A stretch of DNA of 64,000 nucleotides from positions 1,178,001-1,242,000 of the forward strand of contig NC_015276.1 of assembly GCF_000192865.1 (NCBI RefSeq). Direction: 5' to 3'. The stretch is from Marinomonas mediterranea MMB-1. GTDB taxonomy: Bacteria > Pseudomonadota > Gammaproteobacteria > Pseudomonadales > Marinomonadaceae. This document shows, piece after piece, positions 17,143-25,625 of the stretch. The notes under the pieces were generated by a model that made no database searches, had not been told where the DNA came from, and saw only the letters and a program-made list of their open reading frames with translations. Made by a program: the position numbers and the translations under genes. Numbering within the stretch: position 1 is the first letter of the stretch; each line of letters opens with the position of its first letter.

Positions 17143-19284
17143 TCAGTGATGAATGTCATGATTGCTGGAAATCAAGGAATTACGTTGTTTCTTGTTTTTA
17201 TTTGGCAATCTGACGGCGAGTAATACCTCGACAGATTCCCACGGTTTGAGCATCGTATCTGGGCGAACAGACACGGCAATGGTGTCTTTATGGGAGCAGG
17301 AAGATTCGTCAAATCGATTAGGATGTGGGCTTTCGTTGCGGATCTTTCCCACTAAAATGGAGTAATCTTCGCTGTTATACCACTGGAGCTTCTTTGTATT
17401 GATTTTGAAGTGCTCACTTGGGCTACAGTAATATTCGATACCATATGGCGCAGAGGTTTGCAGTGAAAAACCGTTGGGAATGTATAGATTGATCAGCTCT
17501 TCAAAGGCTCGGCCGACTTGTGCTCGAGTAATCTTGAGAAAATCACGAGCATGTTTGTCTTTTTGAGATTCTAACGCTTCGGCCAGCATTTCTTGATCTC
17601 CTTTAGAAACGTATTGTAGAGGGTTACTTTCATTGCCGACCAGTCTTGGGGTTATGATAAAAAGTCTTTCGCGTTTCGAGTGTGCTTTGCTGGTGTAGCT
17701 AAAGAGTTTTCCTATCCCAGGTAGATCGCCCAATAGCGGAACTTTGCTTTCTCTTTGTGTGTTTTGTTCAACTTTAAAACCGCCTATAACAAGAGACCTT
17801 TCCGTTTTAATGACTGCCTGAGTACTGATACTGCCTTTGCTTACTGAAGGGGTATCGGCACCGGAATTCGATTCAATATCGCCGTCTTCAATGTCTAAGA
17901 AAAGCTGTATGACGCGTTCTGCTTCTGAGTCAATTAGCCTTGGTAGGACTTGTAAACTTGTCCCTGCGGTAATTTCAGACACGTTTGCGACGCGTTCACC
18001 GGTCGATTTAATGAATGCGGTGTTATTAAAATCGATTATTGCGGGCTGATTTTCGATTGTCAGAATAGATGGGTTCGCGACGAGTGATGCGTCTCCGTCT
18101 GTTTCCAAAGCACGAATTTGGGCAAAGAAATGATCAAAGTCCTGAATGGTGACGGTCGCAGAGGAGCCGCTCTTAAGAAATGGGTCCGCGCCTGAAGTGT
18201 TAATTTTTGCTTCGGTATTACCAGAGCCCCCTTGCCAGTTAAACCCGAGCTCAGATAGTTTTTCTCGGTCGATGTCTAAGATAATGGCGTCAATTTCAAT
18301 GACATGTCTAGGCTGGTCGAGTTGAGCGATTAGATCTTCGTACATTTCTTTTCTTTCGTAATCGTCTCTAATGAGTATGGCGTTGTTTCGCGTATCGGCG
18401 CTAATTGTCGAGTTAACCTTACTGTTGTCGCTGAGTTTTGCATTGATTTCGCTGGGAGTCGCATATCGATCTGCAATTCGGTTATTGATACGGCTGATCG
18501 AGTTTTCTTGCATTGCGCTGAATGCCTCCATACTTTGAGCAGGCGACTTAAAGTCCATCGTATCGATCGCCAGTGGTGCTTTTTTGCCGCCACCGAGTAG
18601 ATTACTTAACATTGAAGCGACGCCGGGAATGTTAATGGACTTGTTGCGATAATTTATGGATCGATCATCAGCGAGTGCGTATTTTAAAGGGAAGACCATG
18701 ACTTCCTTTTTTTCGTCTCCCTTTTTCTTCTTACGCGAAAGAGATCTTACAAACTTAACATAGCGTTTAGGGCCCGAAACAATAACGGTACCTTCATCGG
18801 GAAGTTCCCCCCACCCAAATCTATCGTCAAGTAAGCCGATCTGAGTCAGCGCATTTTTTAAATCGGGTACTGCGTCCTCTGAGACATCGAGCAGCTCTGA
18901 GGTTTGTTCTTTTAGTGGGCTGACATACAAAGTGCCGTTGTATACGAACCAGAGAAACTTATGTTCAATCGCAAGGCGGTTTAGAAAATCTTGGGCTGAA
19001 TTAGATTTGAGTTTTCCATCGACGGTGCCAGACAGTTTGTTGCTGATGGACAAGCTGACACCAAATGTATTGCAAAAAGAAGCCAGTGTTTTGCGCAGTG
19101 AAGTTTGGTTTGCTTCAAATGCAAATGCCGTTTTTTTCCACTCAGGTGGAAACGCTGCAAACGAATAGGAGCAAAACATTAAAGACAGTAAGCAGGCTTT
19201 GAAAAGTAGTCTTAGAAGCCCAGTTAAACGCTGAATAGAACGACTATCTGTTTCGAGCAAACGAAGAGCTTGACGGTACGTCAT
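17143..19284 (-). CDS. hrcC: HrcC, type III secretion outer-membrane secretin
   Basis: This 713-residue secretin forms the outer-membrane ring. A basic N terminus leads into a signal sequence (about residues 24-44, LLRLLFKACLLSLMFCSYSFAAF). N0/N1-type ring domains follow (about 50-200; VIVSGPKRYVKFV), then an N3 domain, and the secretin beta-barrel domain (about 330-570; DAIILDIDREKLSELGFNWQGG, GGFKVEQNTQRESKVPLLGDLPGIGKLF, LFIITPRLV). The C-terminal ~130 residues are a S-domain-like extension. Length is close to P. syringae HrcC (about 700). It starts 24 bases after hrpG and is followed closely by hrpT, within the operon driven from the box at 20030-20057. Confidence 0.95.
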   Translation of the reverse strand: MTYRQALRLLETDSRSIQRLTGLLRLLFKACLLSLMFCSYSFAAFPPEWKKTAFAFEANQTSLRKTLASFCNTFGVSLSISNKLSGTVDGKLKSNSAQDFLNRLAIEHKFLWFVYNGTLYVSPLKEQTSELLDVSEDAVPDLKNALTQIGLLDDRFGWGELPDEGTVIVSGPKRYVKFVRSLSRKKKKGDEKKEVMVFPLKYALADDRSINYRNKSINIPGVASMLSNLLGGGKKAPLAIDTMDFKSPAQSMEAFSAMQENSISRINNRIADRYATPSEINAKLSDNSKVNSTISADTRNNAILIRDDYERKEMYEDLIAQLDQPRHVIEIDAIILDIDREKLSELGFNWQGGSGNTEAKINTSGADPFLKSGSSATVTIQDFDHFFAQIRALETDGDASLVANPSILTIENQPAIIDFNNTAFIKSTGERVANVSEITAGTSLQVLPRLIDSEAERVIQLFLDIEDGDIESNSGADTPSVSKGSISTQAVIKTERSLVIGGFKVEQNTQRESKVPLLGDLPGIGKLFSYTSKAHSKRERLFIITPRLVGNESNPLQYVSKGDQEMLAEALESQKDKHARDFLKITRAQVGRAFEELINLYIPNGFSLQTSAPYGIEYYCSPSEHFKINTKKLQWYNSEDYSILVGKIRNESPHPNRFDESSCSHKDTIAVSVRPDTMLKPWESVEVLLAVRLPNKNKKQRNSLISSNHDIHH

Positions 19285-19308
19285 AGGTGGCCTGCTTTGA
19301 TTTATTAG

Positions 19309-19755
19309 CTAAACGTGGCGTTCAGGCCGCGCATAGTGAAAGTTAGTGGTCAACGCCTGTCGGATGGCGAGTTCTTTGTTGTCAGAAGAGGTAAGCAGCG
19401 CTTTACGACGAGGAAGACAAACCCACGCATCTGCAAAATTCGTTATTTTTTCTATGGCATTGTGCAGCTGAGTGGTATTTACCTTTATGTCTGAAGTAAG
19501 TTCGATCGCGCATGTCAGTGCGTAGTTGCCGAATGGAGTCATGGCTGGGGAGATAAAACCCTCGTCAAACATGACGGACGCAATGTCTAATGTTTGTATC
19601 GGAGAAAACTCTGCCTCATTTATGGGCAGAACCAAGTGGCAATAAACGTCGAGTGACGCTTTCTTCAAGAGACATTGGAACTGGTCAATCGTAATATCCA
19701 GTTCCTCTTCTCCTGATATTAACCAGTTGGATAAGATTTCCGATAAATCAGTCAT
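19309..19755 (-). CDS. hrpG: HrpG-like chaperone/regulator
   Basis: This 148-residue soluble protein has the alternating alpha/beta pattern of CesT-like type III chaperones. Its position between hrpF and hrcC and its length match P. syringae HrpG, which binds HrpV and frees HrpS. No signal peptide or membrane segment is present. It starts 21 bases after hrpF. The name is based on synteny and size more than on recognisable residues. It should not be confused with the unrelated Xanthomonas HrpG response regulator. Confidence 0.7.
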   Translation of the reverse strand: MTDLSEILSNWLISGEEELDITIDQFQCLLKKASLDVYCHLVLPINEAEFSPIQTLDIASVMFDEGFISPAMTPFGNYALTCAIELTSDIKVNTTQLHNAIEKITNFADAWVCLPRRKALLTSSDNKELAIRQALTTNFHYARPERHV

Positions 19756-19776
19756 AAATTATCTGCTTCTTTATGT

Positions 19777-19998
19777 TTATCTGATTTCATTTATTATGGA
19801 TTTTGCCAGATTGTGCTTTACCGTTAACTCTTGGTTTAAAGCCCAACTGGCAGAAGCATTTTGCCTCCTTGCAGAGTTAAATGCGGCAATATCATCCAGT
19901 GAAATACCTTCAACATTGGTCGCAATTTTATCAATGGCATCTTGAGTTCGCTCAAATTGAGAATCTAGCCTATTTCTTAAACCTTCTATTGATGACAT
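19777..19998 (-). CDS. hrpF: HrpF-like small type III secretion protein
   Basis: This 73-residue helical protein has no signal peptide. It opens the hrpF-hrpG-hrcC-hrpT-hrpV operon, as in P. syringae where HrpF is of similar size. HrpF proteins are thought to be cytoplasmic partners of the pilin subunit, comparable to YscE, although this role is inferred. The start is well set: GAGGTG 5 bases before the ATG, and a HrpL box 32 bases further upstream. Confidence 0.75.
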   Translation of the reverse strand: MSSIEGLRNRLDSQFERTQDAIDKIATNVEGISLDDIAAFNSARRQNASASWALNQELTVKHNLAKSIINEIR

Positions 19999-20029
19999 AC
20001 GTTCACCTCGAAAAATAATGACGTTAGAT

Positions 20030-20057
20030 TATGTGGTTATAATTAAAAAACAGTTCC
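20030..20057 (-). promoter_or_regulatory. HrpL box upstream of the hrpF-hrcC operon
   Basis: On the minus strand GGAACT, 15 bases, CCACATA. It is placed 32 bases before the hrpF start codon. Confidence 0.9.
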
Positions 20058-20136
20058 AAAAATGTAGTGTTTTATATTTATTAGAGTTGTCTAAATTATC
20101 CAAAATTAATTTAGCGTTTTCTTTATTATTTTTTAA

Positions 20137-20574
20137 TTAAATAGGTAGGCTTTGGTTTACTGTATTCATAGATAATATTTCTAATATAAAGCTTCTTACG
20201 TCATTCACCTGTTCTATAAATGCGGTCAGCGTATTTTTAAAATGTTCTTGATCTGTTTTCTCTATATCCATCATATTGCAAAGGCATATTTGGTCGCTTT
20301 CATCAATTGCAAGCCAGCAGCCTTGCATGGCATTTATTTCAAAGTTGAGTAAGAGAAGTGCTTTCAATACGTCAGTGGAAACCTTGGTGTTCAGTTGTAG
20401 TAAAGTGCAATGCAGTATGATGCAGTTACTTTCATTTGGAACTTCGATGACGACACTTTGCTGATCTTTTGTATCGTATAGAGCACACACACCGTCTTTT
20501 AGCTCTAGTGGTGTATTAATAAACTGAGCGAAGTGTTTTATTAGGCTGTGTGCTTTTTGTTCGTTAGGTGTCAT
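20137..20574 (-). CDS. avrF: DspF/AvrF-type effector chaperone (CesT family)
   Basis: This 145-residue acidic protein is a class IA type III chaperone. Segments LKDGVCALYDTKDQ, VIEVPNESNCIILHC and LLLNFEINAMQGCWLAIDE correspond closely to DspF of Erwinia, the dedicated chaperone of DspE/AvrE. It therefore most likely holds the N-terminal part of the AvrE-family effector in a secretion-ready state. In Pseudomonas and Erwinia the chaperone gene adjoins the effector gene. Here it lies about 5 kb away, on the far side of the hrpF-hrcC operon, as a single gene with its own HrpL box. Confidence 0.85.
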   Translation of the reverse strand: MTPNEQKAHSLIKHFAQFINTPLELKDGVCALYDTKDQQSVVIEVPNESNCIILHCTLLQLNTKVSTDVLKALLLLNFEINAMQGCWLAIDESDQICLCNMMDIEKTDQEHFKNTLTAFIEQVNDVRSFILEILSMNTVNQSLPI

Positions 20575-20653
20575 ATCTTTTCAATCTCAATGTAATGTTG
20601 CTGAAAACGAGAGCGGTAACTTAAGGAAGCAGCGAATAGGTCTTCTGATTCAT

Positions 20654-20681
20654 TAAGTGACTTCTCTCTTGTCTTAGTTCC
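20654..20681 (-). promoter_or_regulatory. HrpL box upstream of avrF
   Basis: On the minus strand GGAACT, 15 bases, TCACTTA. The first base of the -10-like element is T rather than C, which may lower its strength. It lies about 80 bases before the chaperone start codon. Confidence 0.75.
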
Positions 20682-20732
20682 ATTTGATGTTGTGCTTTAT
20701 GTACTTAAATCATTGAAATAAATAGTATATTT

Positions 20733-21272
20733 TCAGGCAATACATTGTTTTAACAGCTGTCGTGCTCTTGAAAGGCGGGAGCGTATTGTGCCAATTGGCA
20801 CGCCTATCGAATCGGCTGCTTCTTGATAGCTGAAGTCTTTTTCTATCACCATATCGAGGATTGATTGCGTATCGCTAGGTAGTTGACTCATTGCATCAAC
20901 CGTTTTTGTAAGGAGGTTTTCATGTTCAACGAGCATGGCAGGGTCTGCTTCGATCTCAGACTCTAAGTCCATTATGAGAGATTCTGTCATTTCTTCGAGT
21001 TCAGGTGCATTGTAATAACGTTTGAAATAATTTTTAGTCAGATTGGCCGCAATGCCAAACAACCATGTTTCCGGTTTTGAGTCGCCGATGAACTTATGTT
21101 GGCAGCGGATAGCTTCTAAATAAGTGAATTGGAGAACCTCTTCTGCATCTTCTTTATGCCATATTTTTTTACTAATAAAGCGTCTCAATTTTTCATTCTG
21201 ATTAGAGTGAAGGTGTGCTATGTCTATTTTATTATTTTGATTATTTTTTTCGAAACTATTCAAAGTATCCAT
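20733..21272 (-). CDS. hrpL: HrpL, ECF-type sigma factor of the Hrp regulon
   Basis: This 179-residue ECF sigma factor (HrpL of P. syringae has 184) shows region 2 at about residues 25-95 (WHKEDAEEVLQFTYLEAIR, ETWLFGIAANLTKNYFKRYY) and region 4 at about 120-178 (LPSDTQSILDMVIEKDFSYQEAADSIGVPIGTIRSRLSRARQLLK). No anti-sigma gene is adjacent, as usual for HrpL. It should read the GGAAC[T/C]-N15-[C/T]CAC promoters across the island. Its own upstream region is AT-rich; I could not see a clear -24/-12 sigma-54 promoter there, although hrpL is sigma-54 dependent in related systems. Confidence 0.92.
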   Translation of the reverse strand: MDTLNSFEKNNQNNKIDIAHLHSNQNEKLRRFISKKIWHKEDAEEVLQFTYLEAIRCQHKFIGDSKPETWLFGIAANLTKNYFKRYYNAPELEEMTESLIMDLESEIEADPAMLVEHENLLTKTVDAMSQLPSDTQSILDMVIEKDFSYQEAADSIGVPIGTIRSRLSRARQLLKQCIA

Positions 21273-21757
21273 GCTCTGTCCAATATCATAATTTTCTAAT
21301 TTAGAAGCTTGTTTTCTAAATGCTTCCGCTAGATTTAGAAAAACTTATATTAACTCGATATTTAAATAGTAAAAACTTATTAATCGATAGGGAAAAACTT
21401 TGGAACTGGATTTTATCGGTTTGAATGAGTTAAATGTCTGTTTTACAAGTTTCTTTACGAAAGTCTTACGATAATTTTACATTATGGAATTGATTGTTCT
21501 ATTTTGGTTAATAAATATATATTTAGGTCTATATTTAATTATAATTATTTCTTTGTAAATAAAGTCCTACATGGTGGGTAATCTTATATTTTTCTGTAGG
21601 AGGGCATGGGATTATTTAAATGTAGTATAATGCATGTTTTGCTTTTATATACGATAGCCCTTATAAAGATAAGAGTGTAATTAGAAACAATCTATTTCCA
21701 AAAAATGCCTAATAGTAGACATTGCTAATTTAGAGTTTTTAGCCTAAAGAGGTTTAG

Positions 21758-22036
21758 GGAAGGTACGAATAAGTCTTATGAGCTTCAGTCTTATCAGAGA
21801 AACAGTCTATTAAGGCGAGAGTGAGTAGGAATGTTAATACCTTTCAATTACTCTTAACGAAGATAGGCTGTTTCTCTGAAAGACCCAAAGGGCGTGGGCT
21901 AAGCTTTCTTTAATTCTTTGTTAACTTTCTTGCCAATATGCTCAATATTGGACAGCGGCATTTGTCTCCAGACACTTGCCTCGAATAAAGAAGCGTTATC
22001 CACACGCTGAAGCCAGTGGACTTGTTCGTACCTTCC
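21758..22036. mobile_element. IS5-family-like deletion derivative or MITE, 279 bp
   Basis: The left end GGAAGGTACGAATAAG and the right end, inverted (GGAAGGTACGAACAAG on the minus strand), match the terminal inverted repeat type of IS5 (GGAAGGTGCGAA...). The element is preceded by TTAG and followed by CTAG, fitting the YTAR target of IS5 elements. There is no complete transposase; it is too short to move without help. Confidence 0.7.
21899..22036 (-). pseudogene. truncated 45-codon reading frame inside the IS5-like element
   Basis: An uninterrupted frame starts inside the terminal repeat on the minus strand, without a start codon, and ends at a TAG (21899-21901). It encodes a basic tail ending EHIGKKVNKELKKA. 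It looks like the 3' end of a gene or of an element-borne ORF. I do not recognise the family, and it may be only a remnant. Confidence 0.4.
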
Positions 22037-22040
22037 CTAG

Positions 22041-22235
22041 GAAAGGTACGAACAAGCCTTATAAACATCAAATTCATCAGAGAGAAGGGAGGAAAATACG
22101 CGAGTATGAATAACGGTTTTCGTTCTTTTTCTTCACGTCAATATAAGGTGCTACCGCGGTAAATATTTGAATAATGGAGTAGATATTAAGGAGGTTAGGA
22201 ACTAGGGAAGGTACTCATAAGACTTGTTCACAACC
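22041..22235. mobile_element. further IS5-like ends abutting the hrcU 3' end
   Basis: A third terminal repeat (GAAAGGTACGAACAAG, from 22041) directly abuts the first element, head to head across a shared CTAG (22037-22040), forming a near-perfect palindrome. A fourth copy (GGAAGGTACTCATAAG, from 22206) follows another CTAG and lies only about 20 bases beyond the hrcU stop. They have the same orientation, so the second unit is broken or rearranged. Confidence 0.55.
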
Positions 22236-22243
22236 TCTCTAGG

Positions 22244-23350
22244 CTACTGGCTTTCTAAATCGGGTATTCTTAACACACCGTCTTCCATTTTGACCGTATC
22301 CCGATCTAGTTCTCCCAATACCTGATAGATCTTTGCCACATAACGCAGCGTTGTTCTGGGGATATAGTGACCTTCCTGTTCTTTATAAAGCGTCCTAGCG
22401 AGCCATATAAAACGTATGACAGGGATGCCTTTTTCTTTGGCTTGTTCAATAAGATCTAGTGCATCTTGATCTTGTCCTTTTGTTAGAATCTTAGGCAGCG
22501 GCGTCTCCTCTGAGCGGTAATATAAGGCCACCGCAAAGTGAGTTGGATTAACGACTAAAGTATCGGCCTCGCCAAGTTCAGGCTTAGCGGAGGGAGCTGG
22601 AGAAGGTTCTTCGGTAGCTAAACGCACGGCTTCCGATTTTCGTTGTCCTTTTAAATGAGGGTCACCTTCTTGGTTTTTATATTCCTGCTTAACATCATCC
22701 TTACTCATTTTTAGGCTTTTAAAATGGAAATACTTCTGCATGCCAAAATCAATAGAAGCAATCACAATGAGCACTCCCACGCACGCACGCTCTACTTTTA
22801 GAAACAGTTCTGCTATTCCGCGCCATGTTGTATCTAAATCTGTTAATGCCAATTTACCCAATGACGGCAAGATAGGCGTCAAAATAAAATACATCACAAC
22901 GCCAATCGTGATTGCTTTGATGAAGCTATTGAATAGTTCGAAGAGCTTCTTGCCAGAAAACATATTTTTTAACTGGCTAAATGGATTTAAGCGGTTGAAA
23001 TCTATTTTGAGCGCTTCTGGTGCTATTAAGAAGCCAAACTGGAGCCAGCCTCCTAATAACCGAAACAATACTGCGATTCCTAATGCCATCATGACCATCG
23101 ACGCGGCAATGGTTAGGCAATTCACGACGGTTGCTTGAAGTGCATATTGAAACGGTTGATTGATCATCGAGAGCGGTATTGAAGTGAGCTTTTCTAGATT
23201 TCGAACACCGGAATCCACCATGCCTAAAACGACTTCTAACAGAACGCCTAAAATCATTAGCTTATGGATGTCTTGGCTCTGCCCCACTTGACCTTTTTTA
23301 CGTGAATCTTTTATTTTTTTGGGGGTCGCTTTTTCCGTTTTTTCACTCAT
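22244..23350 (-). CDS. hrcU: HrcU, type III export-apparatus autoprotease
   Basis: This 368-residue member of the FlhB/YscU family acts in the switch of substrate specificity. The N terminus (EKATPKKIKDSRKKGQVGQSQD) is characteristic, followed by four membrane segments (about residues 28-210) and a cytoplasmic domain with the autocleavage motif NPTH (VVNPTHFAVALYYR) and the conserved tail PIVRFIWLAR-like segment (IPVIRFIWLARTLY). GAAGGGG stands before the ATG at 23350. It is the last gene of the operon that begins at 34772; IS5-like remnants begin shortly after its stop. Confidence 0.96.
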   Translation of the reverse strand: MSEKTEKATPKKIKDSRKKGQVGQSQDIHKLMILGVLLEVVLGMVDSGVRNLEKLTSIPLSMINQPFQYALQATVVNCLTIAASMVMMALGIAVLFRLLGGWLQFGFLIAPEALKIDFNRLNPFSQLKNMFSGKKLFELFNSFIKAITIGVVMYFILTPILPSLGKLALTDLDTTWRGIAELFLKVERACVGVLIVIASIDFGMQKYFHFKSLKMSKDDVKQEYKNQEGDPHLKGQRKSEAVRLATEEPSPAPSAKPELGEADTLVVNPTHFAVALYYRSEETPLPKILTKGQDQDALDLIEQAKEKGIPVIRFIWLARTLYKEQEGHYIPRTTLRYVAKIYQVLGELDRDTVKMEDGVLRIPDLESQ

Positions 23351-23362
23351 AGTAGCCCCTTC

Positions 23363-24157
23363 TTATGGCGTATCAAAAAGTAAGGCTAAAAGGTGTTTTA
23401 AGTCTAATAGAGACTGGTTTCTCTCTTCGCTCAGGTAAAACAAGGTTGGGATATAGAAAATGAGAAAGCCTAAGCCTGCGAGGCACTTTATTGGCATTGC
23501 CAGTACAAACGCCTGTAGCTGAGGACTGTAAAGACTAAGCACCGACACGCCAAACTCAACGAAAAGCAGCAAAGCGACCAAGGGTGCCGCGTATAAAATG
23601 AGATCCGTAAAGGCATCGCGCAATAGAGACAAATAAATTTCAAACCCTTCAGGTGTTGGAGTTGGGTACCAAACAGTAGGTGGCCAAATGACGTAGCTGT
23701 CCCAGATGACTTGAAGCATGGCCTCGAAGCTGCCTGTTGTGATCATCAATACAATGAGTGTTTGTTTGAAAAGAAAACCAAGGGGCGTAAAATCTTGTCC
23801 AAGCGAAGGGTTAAGTTGCCCACCCATCAGCGCGCCACGTTGGTTATCGAACAAGCCACCAACGGACTCAAACAACCAAAATGGGATCGCGAGAATAATC
23901 CCCAACAGCATACCCAATGCCGTTTCTTTTAGATATAAGGTCAGCAGAGTAAACCATGAATGATCATGAGGTAGGGCCTCTTTGATGCCAGGAGCGACCA
24001 TCAGCGCTAATACGACGACCAGTGCATACCTCAGCATGCCTTTGAGTTCTTTAAAAGAAAACAGCGGAATGAGCAGCAGGCAAGGGTATAAACGTGCCAT
24101 ACCAAGGGAAATAGAGAGAACCCAATCCGGGAGGACATCTATCGCTTCGAAGACCAT
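23363..24157 (-). CDS. hrcT: HrcT, type III export-apparatus membrane protein
   Basis: This 264-residue polytopic protein belongs to the FliR/YscT/SpaR family, part of the export gate with HrcR and HrcS. Hydrophobic helices span most of the chain, with the family-like segments ARLYPCLLLIPLF near the N terminus and NQRGALMGGQLNPSLGQDFTPLG in the middle. Its start codon directly abuts the hrcS stop codon with no gap, indicating coupled translation. Confidence 0.95.
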   Translation of the reverse strand: MVFEAIDVLPDWVLSISLGMARLYPCLLLIPLFSFKELKGMLRYALVVVLALMVAPGIKEALPHDHSWFTLLTLYLKETALGMLLGIILAIPFWLFESVGGLFDNQRGALMGGQLNPSLGQDFTPLGFLFKQTLIVLMITTGSFEAMLQVIWDSYVIWPPTVWYPTPTPEGFEIYLSLLRDAFTDLILYAAPLVALLLFVEFGVSVLSLYSPQLQAFVLAMPIKCLAGLGFLIFYIPTLFYLSEERNQSLLDLKHLLALLFDTP

Positions 24158-24418
24158 TTAACGGCCCACTGTCGCGATGAGATTGAACATTTGTGTTGTG
24201 AACTGGATGATTTCCACACCAAGCCAGCGTCCGGTAATGGCCAGCGTGACCACAACGGCGACCAGCTTTATTGTAAAGGGAAGGGTTTGGTCTTGAACTT
24301 GAAGTAAGGCTTGTAAAAGCGATACGACAACCCCGACAATAACGGCGACCACTAACGGTGGCGCCGATAGCATGACCACTAAAACCATCCCCTGTTTAAA
24401 CAGCGTTAAAGTATCCAT
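24158..24418 (-). CDS. hrcS: HrcS, type III export-apparatus membrane protein
   Basis: This 86-residue protein has two hydrophobic hairpin helices and the conserved core LLQALLQVQDQTLPFTIKL, matching FliQ/YscS export-gate proteins. The frame is open to 24478, but the ATG at 24418 is preceded by AAGGAA and gives the exact family length, so the longer form is rejected. It follows hrcR by 13 bases and abuts hrcT. Confidence 0.95.
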   Translation of the reverse strand: MDTLTLFKQGMVLVVMLSAPPLVVAVIVGVVVSLLQALLQVQDQTLPFTIKLVAVVVTLAITGRWLGVEIIQFTTQMFNLIATVGR

Positions 24419-24431
24419 TGCATTTCCTTCT

Positions 24432-25085
24432 CTAGATATACGTATAAAAAAGGCCGTCAAGCAATCGACCCCAGCCATCGACGAGAACGAACAGAAGGAT
24501 TTTTAAAGGCAAGGAAATCGTCATTGGCGAGACCATTTGCATGCCCAATGCCAAAAGCAAATTGGACACGATAAGGTCGATGACAATGAACGGAATGTAT
24601 ATTAAAAAACCAATCTGAAGTCCGGCTTTAAGCTCAGATAACATAAAAGATGGAATGACTATCATCAGATCGTCCTTTGTGACTTTGCTGGCCATTTCTT
24701 TGGGCCAAAGACGCGCTGTATTGTCCATCATATGTGTTGTTACATCGGGATTGCTGTTGCGGCTCATAAAGGCCTGTAACGGACCTACGATCTTATTTGC
24801 GCTGGTTTGCATGCCTTCCAGAGACGAAAAGTCAGGCGGTGTTTCTTTGACTTTATTACCGATATCGCTAAAAACCGGTGCCATAACAAACATGGTCGCC
24901 GCTAAGGCGATGCCATAAATCGCCATGTTAGGTGGTACTTGCTGCACGCCCATTGCATTTCGGGTAATCATCAAAACCATAGAAATTTTCAGAAAGGCAC
25001 TGCACACGATTAACATGATTGGTAACAGAGAGAGCGCACCTAAAAAGAGTGCGAACAACATCGGATCGACATTTCCTAAGTTCAT
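24432..25085 (-). CDS. hrcR: HrcR, type III export-apparatus membrane protein
   Basis: This 217-residue member of the FliP/YscR/SpaP family forms the entry pore of the export gate. Visible hallmarks are the N-terminal membrane helix ([22 protein letters not shown]), the following [20 protein letters not shown] and the C-terminal [36 protein letters not shown]. It lies between hrcQb (15-base gap) and hrcS. Confidence 0.97.
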   Translation of the reverse strand: MNLGNVDPMLFALFLGALSLLPIMLIVCSAFLKISMVLMITRNAMGVQQVPPNMAIYGIALAATMFVMAPVFSDIGNKVKETPPDFSSLEGMQTSANKIVGPLQAFMSRNSNPDVTTHMMDNTARLWPKEMASKVTKDDLMIVIPSFMLSELKAGLQIGFLIYIPFIVIDLIVSNLLLALGMQMVSPMTISLPLKILLFVLVDGWGRLLDGLFYTYI

Positions 25086-25100
25086 GTTGTGATCTCTTAC

Positions 25101-25529
25101 TTATGGTTGAATTTGATGATCAGAGGCGTGGGAGGCAGAGAGCGCAGATTGGGACTGGCTGTCGAGAAAGACATGTGTGATCTGAATGCCTAAACGACCT
25201 TCGACGTTAACCAGTTCTCCCCGCGCAATGGCTTGCTGTTGATGGTACATCGTCGCGTATCCCGCTTTCTCACCTGTCGCTACTAATACGCTGCCAATAT
25301 TCAGTTGGCTAAGCTCATCAAAAGAGGCGGAAATACGACCTGCGTTAAGGGTTAGTTCCAGTGGCGCATCCGGGTACTTTTTCAGAATGGTGCTTGGTGC
25401 CGGCTCGGATTCACTTTGATGATCAGAGGCGTCAGAAACGTTGTGCTGAATGTTGTCTGCGCTTGCTGTCATACTGTCTTCAAGGGGGGCATCTAAGAGA
25501 GGGCTATCTAAGCTTTCGTCGTACATCAT
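25101..25529 (-). CDS. hrcQb: HrcQb, C-terminal half of the split C-ring protein (SpoA domain)
   Basis: This 142-residue protein has an acidic, Ser-rich N-terminal 50 residues and a SpoA/FliN-type C-terminal domain (LELTLNAGRISASFDELSQLNIGSVL, GELVNVEGRLGIQITHVF). It is the counterpart of P. syringae HrcQB, which joins HrcQA to build the cytoplasmic sorting platform. The 97-base gap separating it from hrcQa holds a hairpin; most other junctions in the operon overlap or are very short. The start is one of two adjacent ATG codons (25529 or 25526). Confidence 0.92.
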   Translation of the reverse strand: MMYDESLDSPLLDAPLEDSMTASADNIQHNVSDASDHQSESEPAPSTILKKYPDAPLELTLNAGRISASFDELSQLNIGSVLVATGEKAGYATMYHQQQAIARGELVNVEGRLGIQITHVFLDSQSQSALSASHASDHQIQP

Positions 25530-25591
25530 ACGTTATCCCAATGTTCGGTCATGGGAGGAAGTCGAACAAAAGCGTTATACGCTATTTTTAA

Positions 25592-25615
25592 CGACCTCCT
25601 CATTTTGTGAGGTCG
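25592..25615. terminator. hairpin in the hrcQa-hrcQb gap
   Basis: CGACCTC (25592-25598) pairs with GAGGTCG (25609-25615). The T-rich tail is on the plus side (ATCCTTTTTCTT), so as an intrinsic terminator it would act mainly against antisense transcription; on the operon strand it may be an mRNA-processing or stability hairpin. Confidence 0.45.
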
Positions 25616-25625
25616 ATCCTTTTTC

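Larger units (their letters stand above)
21273..22243. other. AT-rich spacer between hrpL and hrcU with IS5-type remnants
   Basis: The 970-base spacer is the longest non-coding stretch of the island. The half next to hrpL (21273-21750) is strongly AT-rich, holds the hrpL promoter, and shows no credible gene. The other half contains four copies of an IS5-like terminal sequence, described in separate entries. An inner inverted pair CAGAGAAACAG/CTGTTTCTCTG flanks about 21797-21879 inside the first element. Confidence 0.7.

Noticed and set aside
19676..19705. GGAACT-N15-CCAG within hrpG, on the plus strand
   Set aside because: The second element is CCAG rather than CCAC, it is antisense to the operon, and it arises from a chance GGAACTGG/CCAGTTCC dyad in coding sequence.
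21402..21430. GGAACT upstream of hrpL on the plus strand
   Set aside because: No CCAC element follows at 15 or 16 bases, and it points away from hrpL.
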